DNA of 34,857 bases from Devosia equisanguinis (GCA_945862355.1 CAMAYR010000023.1:1-34857); one strand, 5' to 3'. Counted from the stretch's first letter, positions 1 to 9,167 are shown. Notes: a model not told the origin generated them from the sequence alone. A program made the numbers and translations.

Positions 1-408
1 CCGCTCGCCCGGCCGGGCGCGAGGGTGCTGGGGGTGGAGGACGACGCAGCCGTCCGCGCGCCCGCGGTCGCGCGGATCGCGGGGCTCGGCTACGACGTCG
101 TCGAGGCTGAAAGCGGGGCAGCCGCCATCGAGATGCTCGGCCGCTCCGCCGGCGCTATCTCCTTGGTATTCAGCGACATCGTGATGCCTGGCAACGTCTC
201 GGGTTTCGATCTGGCGAAGTGGGTGAGGGCCAACGCACCCCATCTCGCCATGCTGCTGACCTCTGGTTATCACGAGCAGGCCGCCGGTGGAGTTGATCCC
301 GCAAGAGCCGACGTGAAGGTCGTGCAGAAGCCCTATGGCAACGTCGAGCTTGCCAACGCGCTGCGCACAGCGCTCGATGGTGGCTCACGGTTTGATCGGG
401 CGAGGTGA
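1..408 (+). CDS. C-terminal receiver (REC) domain of a probable hybrid histidine kinase or response regulator, 5' truncated by window edge
   Basis: Frame open from base 1; VLGVEDDAAVR...VFSDIVMPG...MLLTSGYHE...VVQKPY matches REC motifs (DD, phospho-Asp in SDIVMPG, T/S, K in QKPY). Confidence 0.8.
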   Translation, partial: PLARPGARVLGVEDDAAVRAPAVARIAGLGYDVVEAESGAAAIEMLGRSAGAISLVFSDIVMPGNVSGFDLAKWVRANAPHLAMLLTSGYHEQAAGGVDPARADVKVVQKPYGNVELANALRTALDGGSRFDRAR

Positions 409-530
409 AAGCGAGGTTGCTTCACCGTGAGTGGGAAGCACTCTCGCATCGGCGGCTGGAGACGTTCCGGCGCTTTAACTCGCGCCATTCGGTAAGGCCA
501 GTCGGCAAGGCCATTCGGGCACCTGGTATC

Positions 531-1307
531 TCATCCCCTGCGGACCTCAGCGACCAGCACGTAGCCGATGCCGCGCACGGTCTTGATGATACGCGGATTT
601 TCCGGATCTGGCTCGATTTTGCGCCGAACGCGCACGATCAGCGAATCGATCGATCGGTCGTAAGGTGACCAGTCGTGCCCCTTGAGCAGGTCCATGATGT
701 TGTCGCGTGACAGCACGCGGCTGGGTCGTCGCAGGAACATTTCCAGCATATTGAACTCGGCCGTGGTGAGCGCTTGCGCCTCCCCCGCACGCGACACCAA
801 TTCCCGCCGGCGGACATCGAGGATCCAGTCCTCGAACACGATCCGCTCGTCATCGCCTTGCGCATTGGGCGCCGCCGCGGACGCTTCGGCTTCAACTTCC
901 ACCGTCGCCGCAGCGCTGTCGTAGCGCCGCAGTACGGCCCGGACGCGTGCCAGCACCTCCCGCAGATGGAACGGCTTGGTGATGTAGTCGTCCGCCCCGA
1001 GCTCCAGCCCGACGACCCGGTCGATGGTGTCGCCTTTGCCCGTGATCATGATGATCGGCACGTTGTTGGACGTGCGGATCTGCCGGGCGAGATCGAGGCC
1101 GTTCTCTCCGCCCAGGCCGACGTCGAGCGTTACGAGTTGGATGGGCCCGGCTGCGAGGACCGCGGTCATCTCCGCCCCACTCGCAGCCTCCGACACGCGA
1201 TAGCTCTCCATTTCGAAGCAATCCCTCAGCAGCGCACGCACCCCCTCGTCGTCATCGACGACGAGGATGTGGGCGGAGCCGGTCGTCGAGCAGGGAGCCG
1301 TCGGCAT
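531..1307 (-). CDS. OmpR/PhoB-family two-component response regulator
   Basis: HILVVDDDEGVRALL...LVTLDVGLGGENGLDLA...IMITGK...GADDYITKPFHLREVLARVRAVLRR plus winged-helix C-terminus (LTTAEFNMLEMFLRRPSRVLSRDNIMDLLKG...RIIKTVRGIGYVL). ATG at 1307 preferred over the longer ORF start at 1358. Confidence 0.93.
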   Translation of the reverse strand: MPTAPCSTTGSAHILVVDDDEGVRALLRDCFEMESYRVSEAASGAEMTAVLAAGPIQLVTLDVGLGGENGLDLARQIRTSNNVPIIMITGKGDTIDRVVGLELGADDYITKPFHLREVLARVRAVLRRYDSAAATVEVEAEASAAAPNAQGDDERIVFEDWILDVRRRELVSRAGEAQALTTAEFNMLEMFLRRPSRVLSRDNIMDLLKGHDWSPYDRSIDSLIVRVRRKIEPDPENPRIIKTVRGIGYVLVAEVRRG

Positions 1308-1352
1308 GGCTTGTCTTTCGGGGAGCGTGGGTGAGCATCCGCGGGAGCACTC

Positions 1353-1382
1353 TCTCACATAGTCTCACAAAGCCTCACATGC
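1353..1382. promoter_or_regulatory. Three 10-bp-phased direct repeats (TCTCACATAG/TCTCACAAAG/CCTCACATGC), candidate response-regulator operator
   Basis: Directly seen; lies in the divergent intergenic space between the OmpR-family regulator (start 1307) and the Crp/Fnr gene (start about 1463). Confidence 0.45.
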
Positions 1383-1462
1383 CAGCCATCCTGCAGAAGC
1401 AGGGAGCTGTTTGATTGGCGTCCATTCAAGAACGATGTCCAGTCAAACACAAGGGGAACGAC

Positions 1463-2176
1463 ATGCTGGCAACTGCATTTACGGCAGATACAGCTTACGC
1501 CGTTCGCGGTGAGGACCGGCCGAACAACCGCGCTCCTGCCCCCGATGCGCTCGCCCAGAGGCTGGCCGACGGAACCGTGCGCACCTTCGAGGGCAAGGAG
1601 CACATCTATCGCGAGGGCGATGTGGCCGCTCACGTCTACGTCGTCGAGGTCGGCCACGTCTGCATCTACAAGATGCTGCCGGACGGCCGCCGCCAGGTGA
1701 TCGACTTCGCCTACCCGGGCGACCTGGTCGGTCTGGGGGCGATGGGCGAGCACAAGTGCAGCGCGCAGGCAACCAGCAGGACCCGCGTTCGTGGCATCCC
1801 GTTGGCCTCCCTGCATCAGATCGCACGCACTGATGGTCGGCTGGGCGTGAAGCTCTACGAGGCGGTTTCGCGCGAGCTGCAGGCCACCCGCGAGTTGCTG
1901 TTCACGGTGAGCCAGCGCAATGCGATGGAGCGTGTCGCCGCGTTTCTGCTCGCCATCTCCCGCCGCTGCGAGCGGAACGGCGAGGATCCACTGGAGTTCG
2001 TGCTGCCCATGACCCGCAGCGACATCGCGGATTTCCTGGGGCTCACGATCGAGACGGTGAGCCGCACGTTCACGCGCCTGCGCGTCGACAGGCTGATTGA
2101 CTTGTCGCAAAGCGTTCTCGTGACCATTGTCGATCATGAGGCGTTGGCTCGGTTGGCCGAAAGCAAGGGTCACTGA
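1463..2176 (+). CDS. Crp/Fnr-family transcriptional regulator (FixK/Fnr-like)
   Basis: cNMP-binding fold followed by HTH_Crp: RSDIADFLGLTIETVSRTFTRLRVDRLI; ATG at 1463 in frame. Confidence 0.9.
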   Translation: MLATAFTADTAYAVRGEDRPNNRAPAPDALAQRLADGTVRTFEGKEHIYREGDVAAHVYVVEVGHVCIYKMLPDGRRQVIDFAYPGDLVGLGAMGEHKCSAQATSRTRVRGIPLASLHQIARTDGRLGVKLYEAVSRELQATRELLFTVSQRNAMERVAAFLLAISRRCERNGEDPLEFVLPMTRSDIADFLGLTIETVSRTFTRLRVDRLIDLSQSVLVTIVDHEALARLAESKGH

Positions 2177-2219
2177 CGGACGCGCCGTGCGGCCCGGCGT
2201 CTTGCTTCCAGGAACGGCT

Positions 2220-2286
2220 AGTGAGGCGTCGCGCCTGAATCGGACGGTGGTTGCGGCTATGATACGATTTTGGCGCGACGGGCCAC
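2220..2286. repeat. Intergenic hairpin repeat copy A (short, hybrid-type)
   Basis: agtgaggcgtcgcgcctgaatcggacggtggttgcggctatgatacgattttggcgcgacgggccacc; shares long identity with copies at 23359-23519 and 31606-31769. Confidence 0.85.
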
Positions 2287-2422
2287 CAGGCGACGGAATC
2301 ACGTTCCTGGGCTGGTCGGCGCGAGATCTAGCGAGGCCCTCCCACTGCCGGTGTGCATGATGTCGGGGCGCGCTGGCACGTTGATCGAGATTGGAGAACA
2401 ATGGAGAACGAGGACGAAGATT

Positions 2423-2953
2423 ATGGCAACGACGCTTGATCGGATTCGAATTGCCGTCACGACGTTCGATGACGCCGAGCAGCTTTGGAGCATGATCGGT
2501 GGGCTCGTTGATCGGGGGATAGATCCAACGCAACTCTGTATCGTCGCCACTGCGCCGGCGATGGCATTGCTTCGGCGCCTGAGGCCGACGCATGACGATC
2601 GGACAATGTCGGCTGGTCCGCACATCGGTTCGCAACTGGCCGACCTTTGTGAAGACGTCGAGCCGGTTTGCAAGTTACGCGATGCGAAGGCTGTCCTCGC
2701 GACTTCGGGGCCCGTGCTCAAGCTGCTTCTCGGTGGCTTGGCCCGAGGGGACACGGCCAGAAAACTCATCATCGACGAGAACAGTCTTGATCCGGAGAGT
2801 TCGCTTCGTCAGGGCGCTCCCGCACTTGTCGTGCTCTCCAACGAATCCGCTCAGCAGCGCACCGCGACGCAAATGCTGCTGCGACGCAGCCAGCACCGCG
2901 TAAAGACCTTCGATCTCGCACTCCCACGGGAGCTGGAATCCCAACGGGCATGA
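2423..2953 (+). CDS. hypothetical protein
   Basis: ORF with in-frame ATG at 2423 (MATTLDRIRIAVTTFDDAEQLWSMIGGL...); no family recognised with confidence. Confidence 0.6.
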   Translation: MATTLDRIRIAVTTFDDAEQLWSMIGGLVDRGIDPTQLCIVATAPAMALLRRLRPTHDDRTMSAGPHIGSQLADLCEDVEPVCKLRDAKAVLATSGPVLKLLLGGLARGDTARKLIIDENSLDPESSLRQGAPALVVLSNESAQQRTATQMLLRRSQHRVKTFDLALPRELESQRA

Positions 2954-2998
2954 TCAGCCGTTTGCGCTTACATGTGCCGAGCTGCAGGCGCTTTTCCC

Positions 2999-4279
2999 TC
3001 ACGCGCTCGAGATCATCTCCGCGACCAATACGGCCGTGGTCACCACCGCTCCTGCCCACGGCACCCAGACAGGAACCGTGAAGACGCCGGCTGGTGGCAC
3101 CTTCTCCCGCATCTTGAGAAAACCCAGCGCTGCGTTGACGAAAGCGAACAGCGCCAGGATCAGCCGCGACGTCCAGTCCGCCAGCGCATCGAGCGGCAGG
3201 GCGACCGCCAGCACAAGCACGCAGACGATCGTGAATGCCGTGGCCAGGATCGGCGTGTGCGTCACGGCGTGGACGGAGCCGAAGGCGGCCGGGATGCTGC
3301 GTTGGGCAGCGAGCCCGTAGAGCACGCGAGCCGACATGATGATCTGCACGATGATGCCGTTGAGCGTAGCGATTATGGCGATCAGTGTCATGATGCGCGG
3401 GTCCGCCCCGGTCGTCCGCTCGAATACGATCGCCAGCGGTGCGGGCGAACCGGCAAGCTCGCCGGCCGGCACCGCCCTGAGGCACACCCAAACCACCGCG
3501 ATATAGAGCAGAGTGGTCACGAGCAGTGTGATGAAGATCGCGAGTGGCAGGTTGCGCTGTGGCTCGCGAACCTCCTCTGCCACGTTGGCAAGCCCCTCGA
3601 AGCCGATGAAGGCGAACACCGCGAGCAGTGTCGTCGACAGCATCCCCGCGACAGTGATCGTGGCGACGCCGGCAGCGGCTGGGGACGGTTGCGCGGCCTC
3701 GACCGGCGCCATCATCGCGCCCGCCGCTACGATCACCAGGAGCCCGCCGAACTCGATCACCGTCATGACGCCCGCGAACGTCACGGATTCCCGTATGCCG
3801 ACGGCCGCGACCAGGCCCATCGCGATCACCACGGCTGCGATGATGACGGCCTGGGGCAGCGGCACGATCTGACCGACATAGCCAGCACTCCCCACGCTGA
3901 TCGCGGCTGCCGAGACGATGGAGATCGCCACGACCACGAGGCCGGTGAAGGTGGCCAGCGTGTCCGATCCGAAGCCGGCCCGCACATAGGCGGCCTCTCC
4001 CGCAGCCACCGGCATCCGCGAGCCGAGCTCGGCGAACGAGGCCGCCGTCAGCGAAAGCAGAGCCGCCGCGATCAGGAACGCCAGCGGCGCCCAGGCCCCC
4101 GCGCGGCCGATGGCCGGACCGACCAGCACGTAGATACCTGCGCCGATGGTGACGCCGAGCCCATAGAGCACGGCGTGGCCCAGGCTCAAGTTGCGCACGA
4201 GGCCAGGCTTGCCGGCCGGGGCCGCCCCGCCCGGGGCCCCGCCTGCAGCTGTTGAGCCGCCGCTATGGCCGTTGCTCAT
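2999..4279 (-). CDS. APC-superfamily amino acid permease
   Basis: LSLGHAVLYGLGVTIGAGIYVLVGPAIGRAG...FAFIGFEGLANVAEEVREPQRNLPLAI; multiple hydrophobic segments. Confidence 0.9.
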   Translation of the reverse strand: MSNGHSGGSTAAGGAPGGAAPAGKPGLVRNLSLGHAVLYGLGVTIGAGIYVLVGPAIGRAGAWAPLAFLIAAALLSLTAASFAELGSRMPVAAGEAAYVRAGFGSDTLATFTGLVVVAISIVSAAAISVGSAGYVGQIVPLPQAVIIAAVVIAMGLVAAVGIRESVTFAGVMTVIEFGGLLVIVAAGAMMAPVEAAQPSPAAAGVATITVAGMLSTTLLAVFAFIGFEGLANVAEEVREPQRNLPLAIFITLLVTTLLYIAVVWVCLRAVPAGELAGSPAPLAIVFERTTGADPRIMTLIAIIATLNGIIVQIIMSARVLYGLAAQRSIPAAFGSVHAVTHTPILATAFTIVCVLVLAVALPLDALADWTSRLILALFAFVNAALGFLKMREKVPPAGVFTVPVWVPWAGAVVTTAVLVAEMISSA

Positions 4280-4396
4280 ATCCGGTTCATCCCCTTTTCG
4301 TCCCCAGTTCGACCCTGGCAGCCTGTCACATCCACCCTCCACTGTCGCAGCGCAGTGCTCGCACCGGCCGCCTTTTCGAGCTGGCAAGCTGCTTGT

Positions 4397-6550
4397 CTAT
4401 TGGAGACGCCCCTCGTTCGCCAGCCCGGCGGCGATCGGTACGGTTTGCAAGGCAGCCTTCAATGCGCGTCGCGTCGTCTCGTCCAGTCGTGCCGGCACGA
4501 TCCGCGGCGACAGCGGCACGCCCCTCTCCGCATCGACGAGCTGCTGGGCGAGCATCTGTCCGATGATCACCCGGTGCGCCTCTGCCAGCTTCTCGATGTC
4601 CTCCCGCGATCCGATGCCGAGCTCGGCCACCGCCTCGAGGCGATCGGGCGTCGATCGCGCACGAACGCCATGCCGGATGGCCAGAACACGCGCAGCCGTG
4701 AATACCGGCATCAGGCCGTAGGCCTTGAGATCGAGCCGCCCGTCGCCATCAGTCTTGAGGTGTCCCATCCACGACACGGGCGGCGACGTTCGCGGCGTCA
4801 TCAAGGTCAACTGCATCAGGAAGTCGCGCGCTTTGCGGGCTTGCTCGAAGGCATGGGTCAGGATCGCTTCGCCCAGTGCTGCATCGCCATGCACGACGGC
4901 ACCGTCGAAGAAGATGTCGACGTTGAGCAGATCCTGCGGCCGCTGACGCTGGATCCAATTGTCGGTAAGCGTATGCCAGCCCTCGACACTGTGGCGCCAT
5001 TCCGCGTTGCTCGACATCACGCCACCCTTGCAATAGGGCACGCCGACCTCGTCGAGAATGTCGGAGATGTGCTGACCGAGCGCCTTGAACCATGTGTCCT
5101 CCGGTCCACCTGGAGCCCCGCTCGCGAAGACGAGCGCATGATCCTGGTCGGCCGCCAGCAGGCTCTCCCCACGTCCTGCCGATCCCAGCACGAGCAAGGC
5201 GTAGGGCACCGGAGGCTCTCCTTGCCCATCCGCTCGCATCCGCTCCTCCGCGAGTTCGGCCGCCCGGCGCGCCAGCGCGCAGATCTCCGCGCTGATCACG
5301 GCAGCGAGCCGGCGCGGGTCGACATCCTCCTCGAGCAGACCTCGCGCCATCGGCATCAGTGACGCCCAGGTCTTGGCGAGAGCAGCCGTTGAAGTGGCCG
5401 CGTCGATGCCGTCGCCGAGCATGATTGCCGTGCTCGCCCGCTGTCTCAGCAGATCGCGCGTCGAGACGATGCCGACGATGCGACCGGCCGCGTCCGAAAC
5501 GCCCAGATGTCGGATGCCGAGCCGACCGATGCGGCCGATGGCGCGGTAGAGGTAGTCGCTGTCGCGCAGGGCCTGCAGTGGTCGCGACGCCATCCCCCCG
5601 ACCGGCTGATCGAGGCATGCCCCTCCGCCCGCATCGAGTGCTCGCAGCACGTCGCGTTCCGTCAGAATGCCGGCGTCCGCATCGGGCGTGCCTACCAGAA
5701 CCGAGCTGATCCGGCGCTCGATCATGGTTTGCAGTGCCGTTTTGAGGGCCGTCCCCGGCTCGCACCATACCGGTGCGGACATCACGTCTGCGAGCCGGTG
5801 CCGGTATGGAAAGCTGTCGATCCTGGCAAGCACGGGCGGCGGCGCGGTGCCGGGCGTAATCTGCATCGTCGCGATACCACCGCTGAGCTGGCGGTCGGCG
5901 AGATGGCGGCAGGCCGCTTCCGCCTCCGCCACGGTCCGGATGTCGCGCTGCCGCAGTAGCGGCAGTAGCGCGAGGAAAATGCGCGCCGTCGCCATCGCGT
6001 CGCCCACAGCCGTGTGCCGTCCCTCGATGTCGACACCCAGCGAGGCCGCGATGCGGTCGAGGTCGTATTGCGCAAGGCCTGGCTGGGCGAGCTCGGCGAG
6101 TGTGCGGACGTCGAGCGCGCGCGGGCTCACCCATTCGACACCCGCAAGACCAGCCTCGCGCTGCAGGATCGTCAGGTCGTAGCCGATCGTATGTCCGACC
6201 ACGTAGCTCCCCTCGAACATTGCAGTGAGCTCGCCTGCGAGTTCGGCAAAGTGCGGCGCATTGGCGACGTGGCCGTCGCTTATGCCATGCACCCTGGACG
6301 AAGCTGGTGGGATGGGGATACCCGGGTTGACCAGCCGCTCGAGCACCTGCGTGCCGTCGATCGCCCCCTCCGCGATGCGCACAGCACCGATCTGAACGAG
6401 CCGCGCTGTGCGAGCGTCGAGACCGGTCGTCTCCGTGTCGAGCACCACGCAGTCGAGCGCGGCCAAGGGGGTGGAGGCGTTGATGGCGGAGTGGTTCTGC
6501 ACGGTTCGTCCCTTCTCTGCTTGCAGCCAGGCGGGAGGCGCCGGCGGCAT
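4397..6550 (-). CDS. DnaQ-like 3'-5' exonuclease domain fused to CBS pair and DUF294 nucleotidyltransferase-like/DUF294_C domains
   Basis: Exonuclease motif VVLDTETTGLDARTARLVQIGAVRI...HTAVGDAMATA; CBS-like ISSVLVGTPDADAGILTERDVLRAL and GIRHLGVSDAAGRIVGIVSTRDLLRQ; NTase motif ALLVLGSAGRGESLLAADQDHALVF. Confidence 0.88.
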   Translation of the reverse strand: MPPAPPAWLQAEKGRTVQNHSAINASTPLAALDCVVLDTETTGLDARTARLVQIGAVRIAEGAIDGTQVLERLVNPGIPIPPASSRVHGISDGHVANAPHFAELAGELTAMFEGSYVVGHTIGYDLTILQREAGLAGVEWVSPRALDVRTLAELAQPGLAQYDLDRIAASLGVDIEGRHTAVGDAMATARIFLALLPLLRQRDIRTVAEAEAACRHLADRQLSGGIATMQITPGTAPPPVLARIDSFPYRHRLADVMSAPVWCEPGTALKTALQTMIERRISSVLVGTPDADAGILTERDVLRALDAGGGACLDQPVGGMASRPLQALRDSDYLYRAIGRIGRLGIRHLGVSDAAGRIVGIVSTRDLLRQRASTAIMLGDGIDAATSTAALAKTWASLMPMARGLLEEDVDPRRLAAVISAEICALARRAAELAEERMRADGQGEPPVPYALLVLGSAGRGESLLAADQDHALVFASGAPGGPEDTWFKALGQHISDILDEVGVPYCKGGVMSSNAEWRHSVEGWHTLTDNWIQRQRPQDLLNVDIFFDGAVVHGDAALGEAILTHAFEQARKARDFLMQLTLMTPRTSPPVSWMGHLKTDGDGRLDLKAYGLMPVFTAARVLAIRHGVRARSTPDRLEAVAELGIGSREDIEKLAEAHRVIIGQMLAQQLVDAERGVPLSPRIVPARLDETTRRALKAALQTVPIAAGLANEGRLQ

Positions 6551-6590
6551 TCGCCGTGTTCCACGTCAACAAATCAGCGTCCTATTCAAC

Positions 6591-6604
6591 TTGATCGGCA
6601 TCAA
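6591..6604. promoter_or_regulatory. FNR/FixK box TTGATCGGCATCAA
   Basis: Perfect match to the TTGAT-N4-ATCAA consensus, 60 bp upstream of the CBS-BON gene and in the divergent gap with the exonuclease-CBS-DUF294 gene. Confidence 0.75.
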
Positions 6605-6664
6605 CGCAGTTTCGAGCTGGCCGGCGCACAGTTTCATCCAGACCTTGGATGCCAGGAGCAGCCC

Positions 6665-7366
6665 ATGCGCGCCCACGAGATAATGACCTCGAAAGTGTTC
6701 ACGGTGAAGCCGGGGACGTCCATCGCCGAAATCGCCATGCTCATGGCGACGGAGCGGATCAGCGGCTTGCCGGTCGTCGACGACGACGGCCGCATGATCG
6801 GCATCGTCAGCGAGACGGACCTGCTGCATCGTGCCGAGACCGGCACGGAGCGCAAGCGCAAGTGGTGGATTTCCCTGTTCATCGATACCGACATGCGCGC
6901 CCGTGATTTCATCAAGGGACACGGCCACACCGCCGCAGACGTGATGAGCCGCTTCGTCGTCTCCGTGCGCGATGACGCCACGCTGGCCGAGGTCGCCGAC
7001 ATGCTGGATACCAACGATCTGAAGCGTGTTCCCGTTTTGAAAGCGGGCCAGCTCGTCGGCATCATCACCCGTGGCGATCTGGTGCGCGCCCTCGCCAACG
7101 CGGAGGCGACGCGACCCACTGGCGTCGGCGTCGGCGACAACGGCCAGCTGCAGAAGGCGCTGAACGCGCGGATCGACCAGCAGTCCTGGGTGAACCCGAG
7201 CTATCTGAACGTCATTGCCACCGACAAGACGGTCGAGCTGTGGGGGTTCGTCTCCTCGGAGGACCAACGGCGTGCGCTGCTGATCCTCGTCCGCGAGTTG
7301 GCCGGTGACCGTGTGGTGGCGGACCACCTGGCGATCGGTCCCCGTCATTTCAACGCTACGACGTGA
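6665..7366 (+). CDS. CBS domain pair plus BON domain protein
   Basis: RAHEIMTSKVFTVKPGTSIAEIAMLMATERISGLPVVDDDGRMIGIVSETDLL ... VPVLKAGQLVGIITRGDLVRAL, then BON-like C-terminus (VNPSYLNVIATDKTVELWGFVSSEDQRRALLILVREL). Confidence 0.9.
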   Translation: MRAHEIMTSKVFTVKPGTSIAEIAMLMATERISGLPVVDDDGRMIGIVSETDLLHRAETGTERKRKWWISLFIDTDMRARDFIKGHGHTAADVMSRFVVSVRDDATLAEVADMLDTNDLKRVPVLKAGQLVGIITRGDLVRALANAEATRPTGVGVGDNGQLQKALNARIDQQSWVNPSYLNVIATDKTVELWGFVSSEDQRRALLILVRELAGDRVVADHLAIGPRHFNATT

Positions 7367-7427
7367 GCTGTCTCGAGGCTGAAGGCTCGCGGCTGAGTGA
7401 CGATATCGGTGAAGGAGCCTTGGAGGT

Positions 7428-8264
7428 ATGAGCTACAAGACCATTCTAGTGCATCTCAATCGGGAGAGCCGCGCACGCTCGTTGATGGAGGTCGGCATCG
7501 AGCTGGCCCAGCGTTTCAATGCGCACCTGATCGGGCTGCATGTATTTCCTGCCTACCGCATGACGCCGCCTGTCCCGTTGCCGTTCGTCGGCGAGGTCGC
7601 AGCCCAGATACGTGGCGCGATCAAGAAGGAGGACGAGGCGATCAAGGCCGTCTTCGACGAGATGACCGAGGCCCAGCCGTTCACCTTCGAATGGCGCTCC
7701 ATCGTCAACGAGCGGCGCGATCCAGCCCATACCGTCCTCCAGCAGTCGCACACCGCCGAGCTCGTCGTGGTCAGCCAGGCCGATCCGAACTGGCAGCTTT
7801 CCGACGTGCTCGATTTCCCCGATCGCCTCACGCTCGGCGCGGGCCGGCCAGTCTTCGTCGTGCCCAACTTCGGCCGGCACAAGGCCGTGCCCCGCAATGT
7901 CTTGGTTGCATGGACGAACAGTCGCGAATCCGCCCGCGCGATCGGCGATGCGATGCCGCTTCTGGCGCTCGCCACGCGCGTTCATCTGATGACCGCGATG
8001 GAGGCCGGCGCCGTCGGCGAGGATGGCTCGCTCGACGAAATCGCCGGCGTTCTGCGGCGGCATGGCATCGATCCGGTCGTCTCCCGGCCTCTCGCCACGG
8101 AATTCACCACCGGCGAAGAGATACGCGTTCGCGCGATCGACGAGCAAGCCGACCTTCTCGTGATGGGCTGCTACGGCCACTCGCGCATGCGTGAGATGGC
8201 GCTCGGCGGCGTCACCCGTCATTTGCTGCGCGAGACGACGATCCCGCTGCTGCTGTCCCACTGA
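7428..8264 (+). CDS. universal stress protein (UspA family, tandem domains)
   Basis: YKTILVHLNRESRARSLMEVGIELAQRF...HLIGLHVFP ... ADLLVMGCYGHSRMREMALGGVTRHLLRETTIPLLLSH. Confidence 0.92.
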   Translation: MSYKTILVHLNRESRARSLMEVGIELAQRFNAHLIGLHVFPAYRMTPPVPLPFVGEVAAQIRGAIKKEDEAIKAVFDEMTEAQPFTFEWRSIVNERRDPAHTVLQQSHTAELVVVSQADPNWQLSDVLDFPDRLTLGAGRPVFVVPNFGRHKAVPRNVLVAWTNSRESARAIGDAMPLLALATRVHLMTAMEAGAVGEDGSLDEIAGVLRRHGIDPVVSRPLATEFTTGEEIRVRAIDEQADLLVMGCYGHSRMREMALGGVTRHLLRETTIPLLLSH

Positions 8265-8300
8265 GCCGGCCGGTCTTCCCTTCAACCAATGGAACACTGC

Positions 8301-8720
8301 ATGCGCACGGCAAAATCCAAGAGCATGAGCGTGGCGGATGCCACCAGGCTGCTGAGGCACGTGCGCCTGGAACTGGCGCGCGATCACGATTTCCCTAACG
8401 GCAGTCCCGAGCGCGGGTACGAGCTCGTTGCCCCCCTGGACGACGACGGTCATCTCGTCCCCGAGGCCTGGAAGACACTGCGCGACCGCTGCCGCGTCAA
8501 GCGCTTCTGGGCCCACGAGGCCACCGAGGTCGGCCATATCGTGCGCAAGCCCGGCGGCCACTGGGCCTTCCACTACGACATACACGGCGATCCCGATCAC
8601 GACGAGACCGGGTTCCACCTCGACACGCACCGCTTCGTGCCGGGCGAGTACGTCTCCATCAAGGAGCAGGATGGCGTCATGCGCACCTTCCGTGTGCGCG
8701 CGGTAGCCGACCTCGACTGA
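8301..8720 (+). CDS. hypothetical protein
   Basis: Compact ORF directly downstream of the USP gene, followed by a terminator-like hairpin; start 8289 or 8301. Confidence 0.65.
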   Translation: MRTAKSKSMSVADATRLLRHVRLELARDHDFPNGSPERGYELVAPLDDDGHLVPEAWKTLRDRCRVKRFWAHEATEVGHIVRKPGGHWAFHYDIHGDPDHDETGFHLDTHRFVPGEYVSIKEQDGVMRTFRVRAVADLD

Positions 8721-8760
8721 GCATCCACGGTCGCGTGGCCGGTTGCATATTCGAGCGAAT

Positions 8761-8784
8761 GACGGGTGGCATCGGCCACCCGTC
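8761..8784 (+). terminator. Rho-independent-like hairpin GACGGGTGGC-ATCG-GCCACCCGTC
   Basis: Perfect 10-bp stem and 4-nt loop, 40 bp after a stop codon; only a weak T tract follows. Confidence 0.6.
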
Positions 8785-9059
8785 TTCATGTGTGACACGG
8801 TCACATACTACCACCTTGTCAGGCCCGACAAACCGCCACGTCGGAACTGCTTGAAGCGACCGCTTGCCGCTCAGTCGCTCTGTATACGGCGCTCTGGGAC
8901 TGGTTGCTGCTCTGGTGCTTTTCCGCCGGAAGTAGAATCGTGGGCAAGCCTCTAGTCTTTGATTTGCCGTGTGATTCAGGGGCTCGGTGGTTCCATCTCT
9001 GACGATCGCTCTATAGGCCATTGGTAGGCGCGCGGTCGTTCGGCGCAGGGTGACGAGAC

Positions 9060-9073
9060 TTGATCGCGGTCAA
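9060..9073. promoter_or_regulatory. FNR/FixK box TTGATCGCGGTCAA upstream of ccoN
   Basis: TTGAT-N4-GTCAA, near consensus, about 95 bp upstream of the ccoN ATG. Confidence 0.75.
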
Positions 9074-9167
9074 GCCGCTGGCTCGGGGCGTGTGCTGATA
9101 AGGGCATGCCGGCCCGAGTGCATTGCGCGCGTGCTGGGGGAGCATTTTTGCGGATAGGCAGGGCTAG

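Noticed and set aside
2381-2394. FNR-like site TTGATCGAGATTGG upstream of the hypothetical gene at 2423
   Set aside because: Only the TTGAT half matches; the second half deviates at too many positions.
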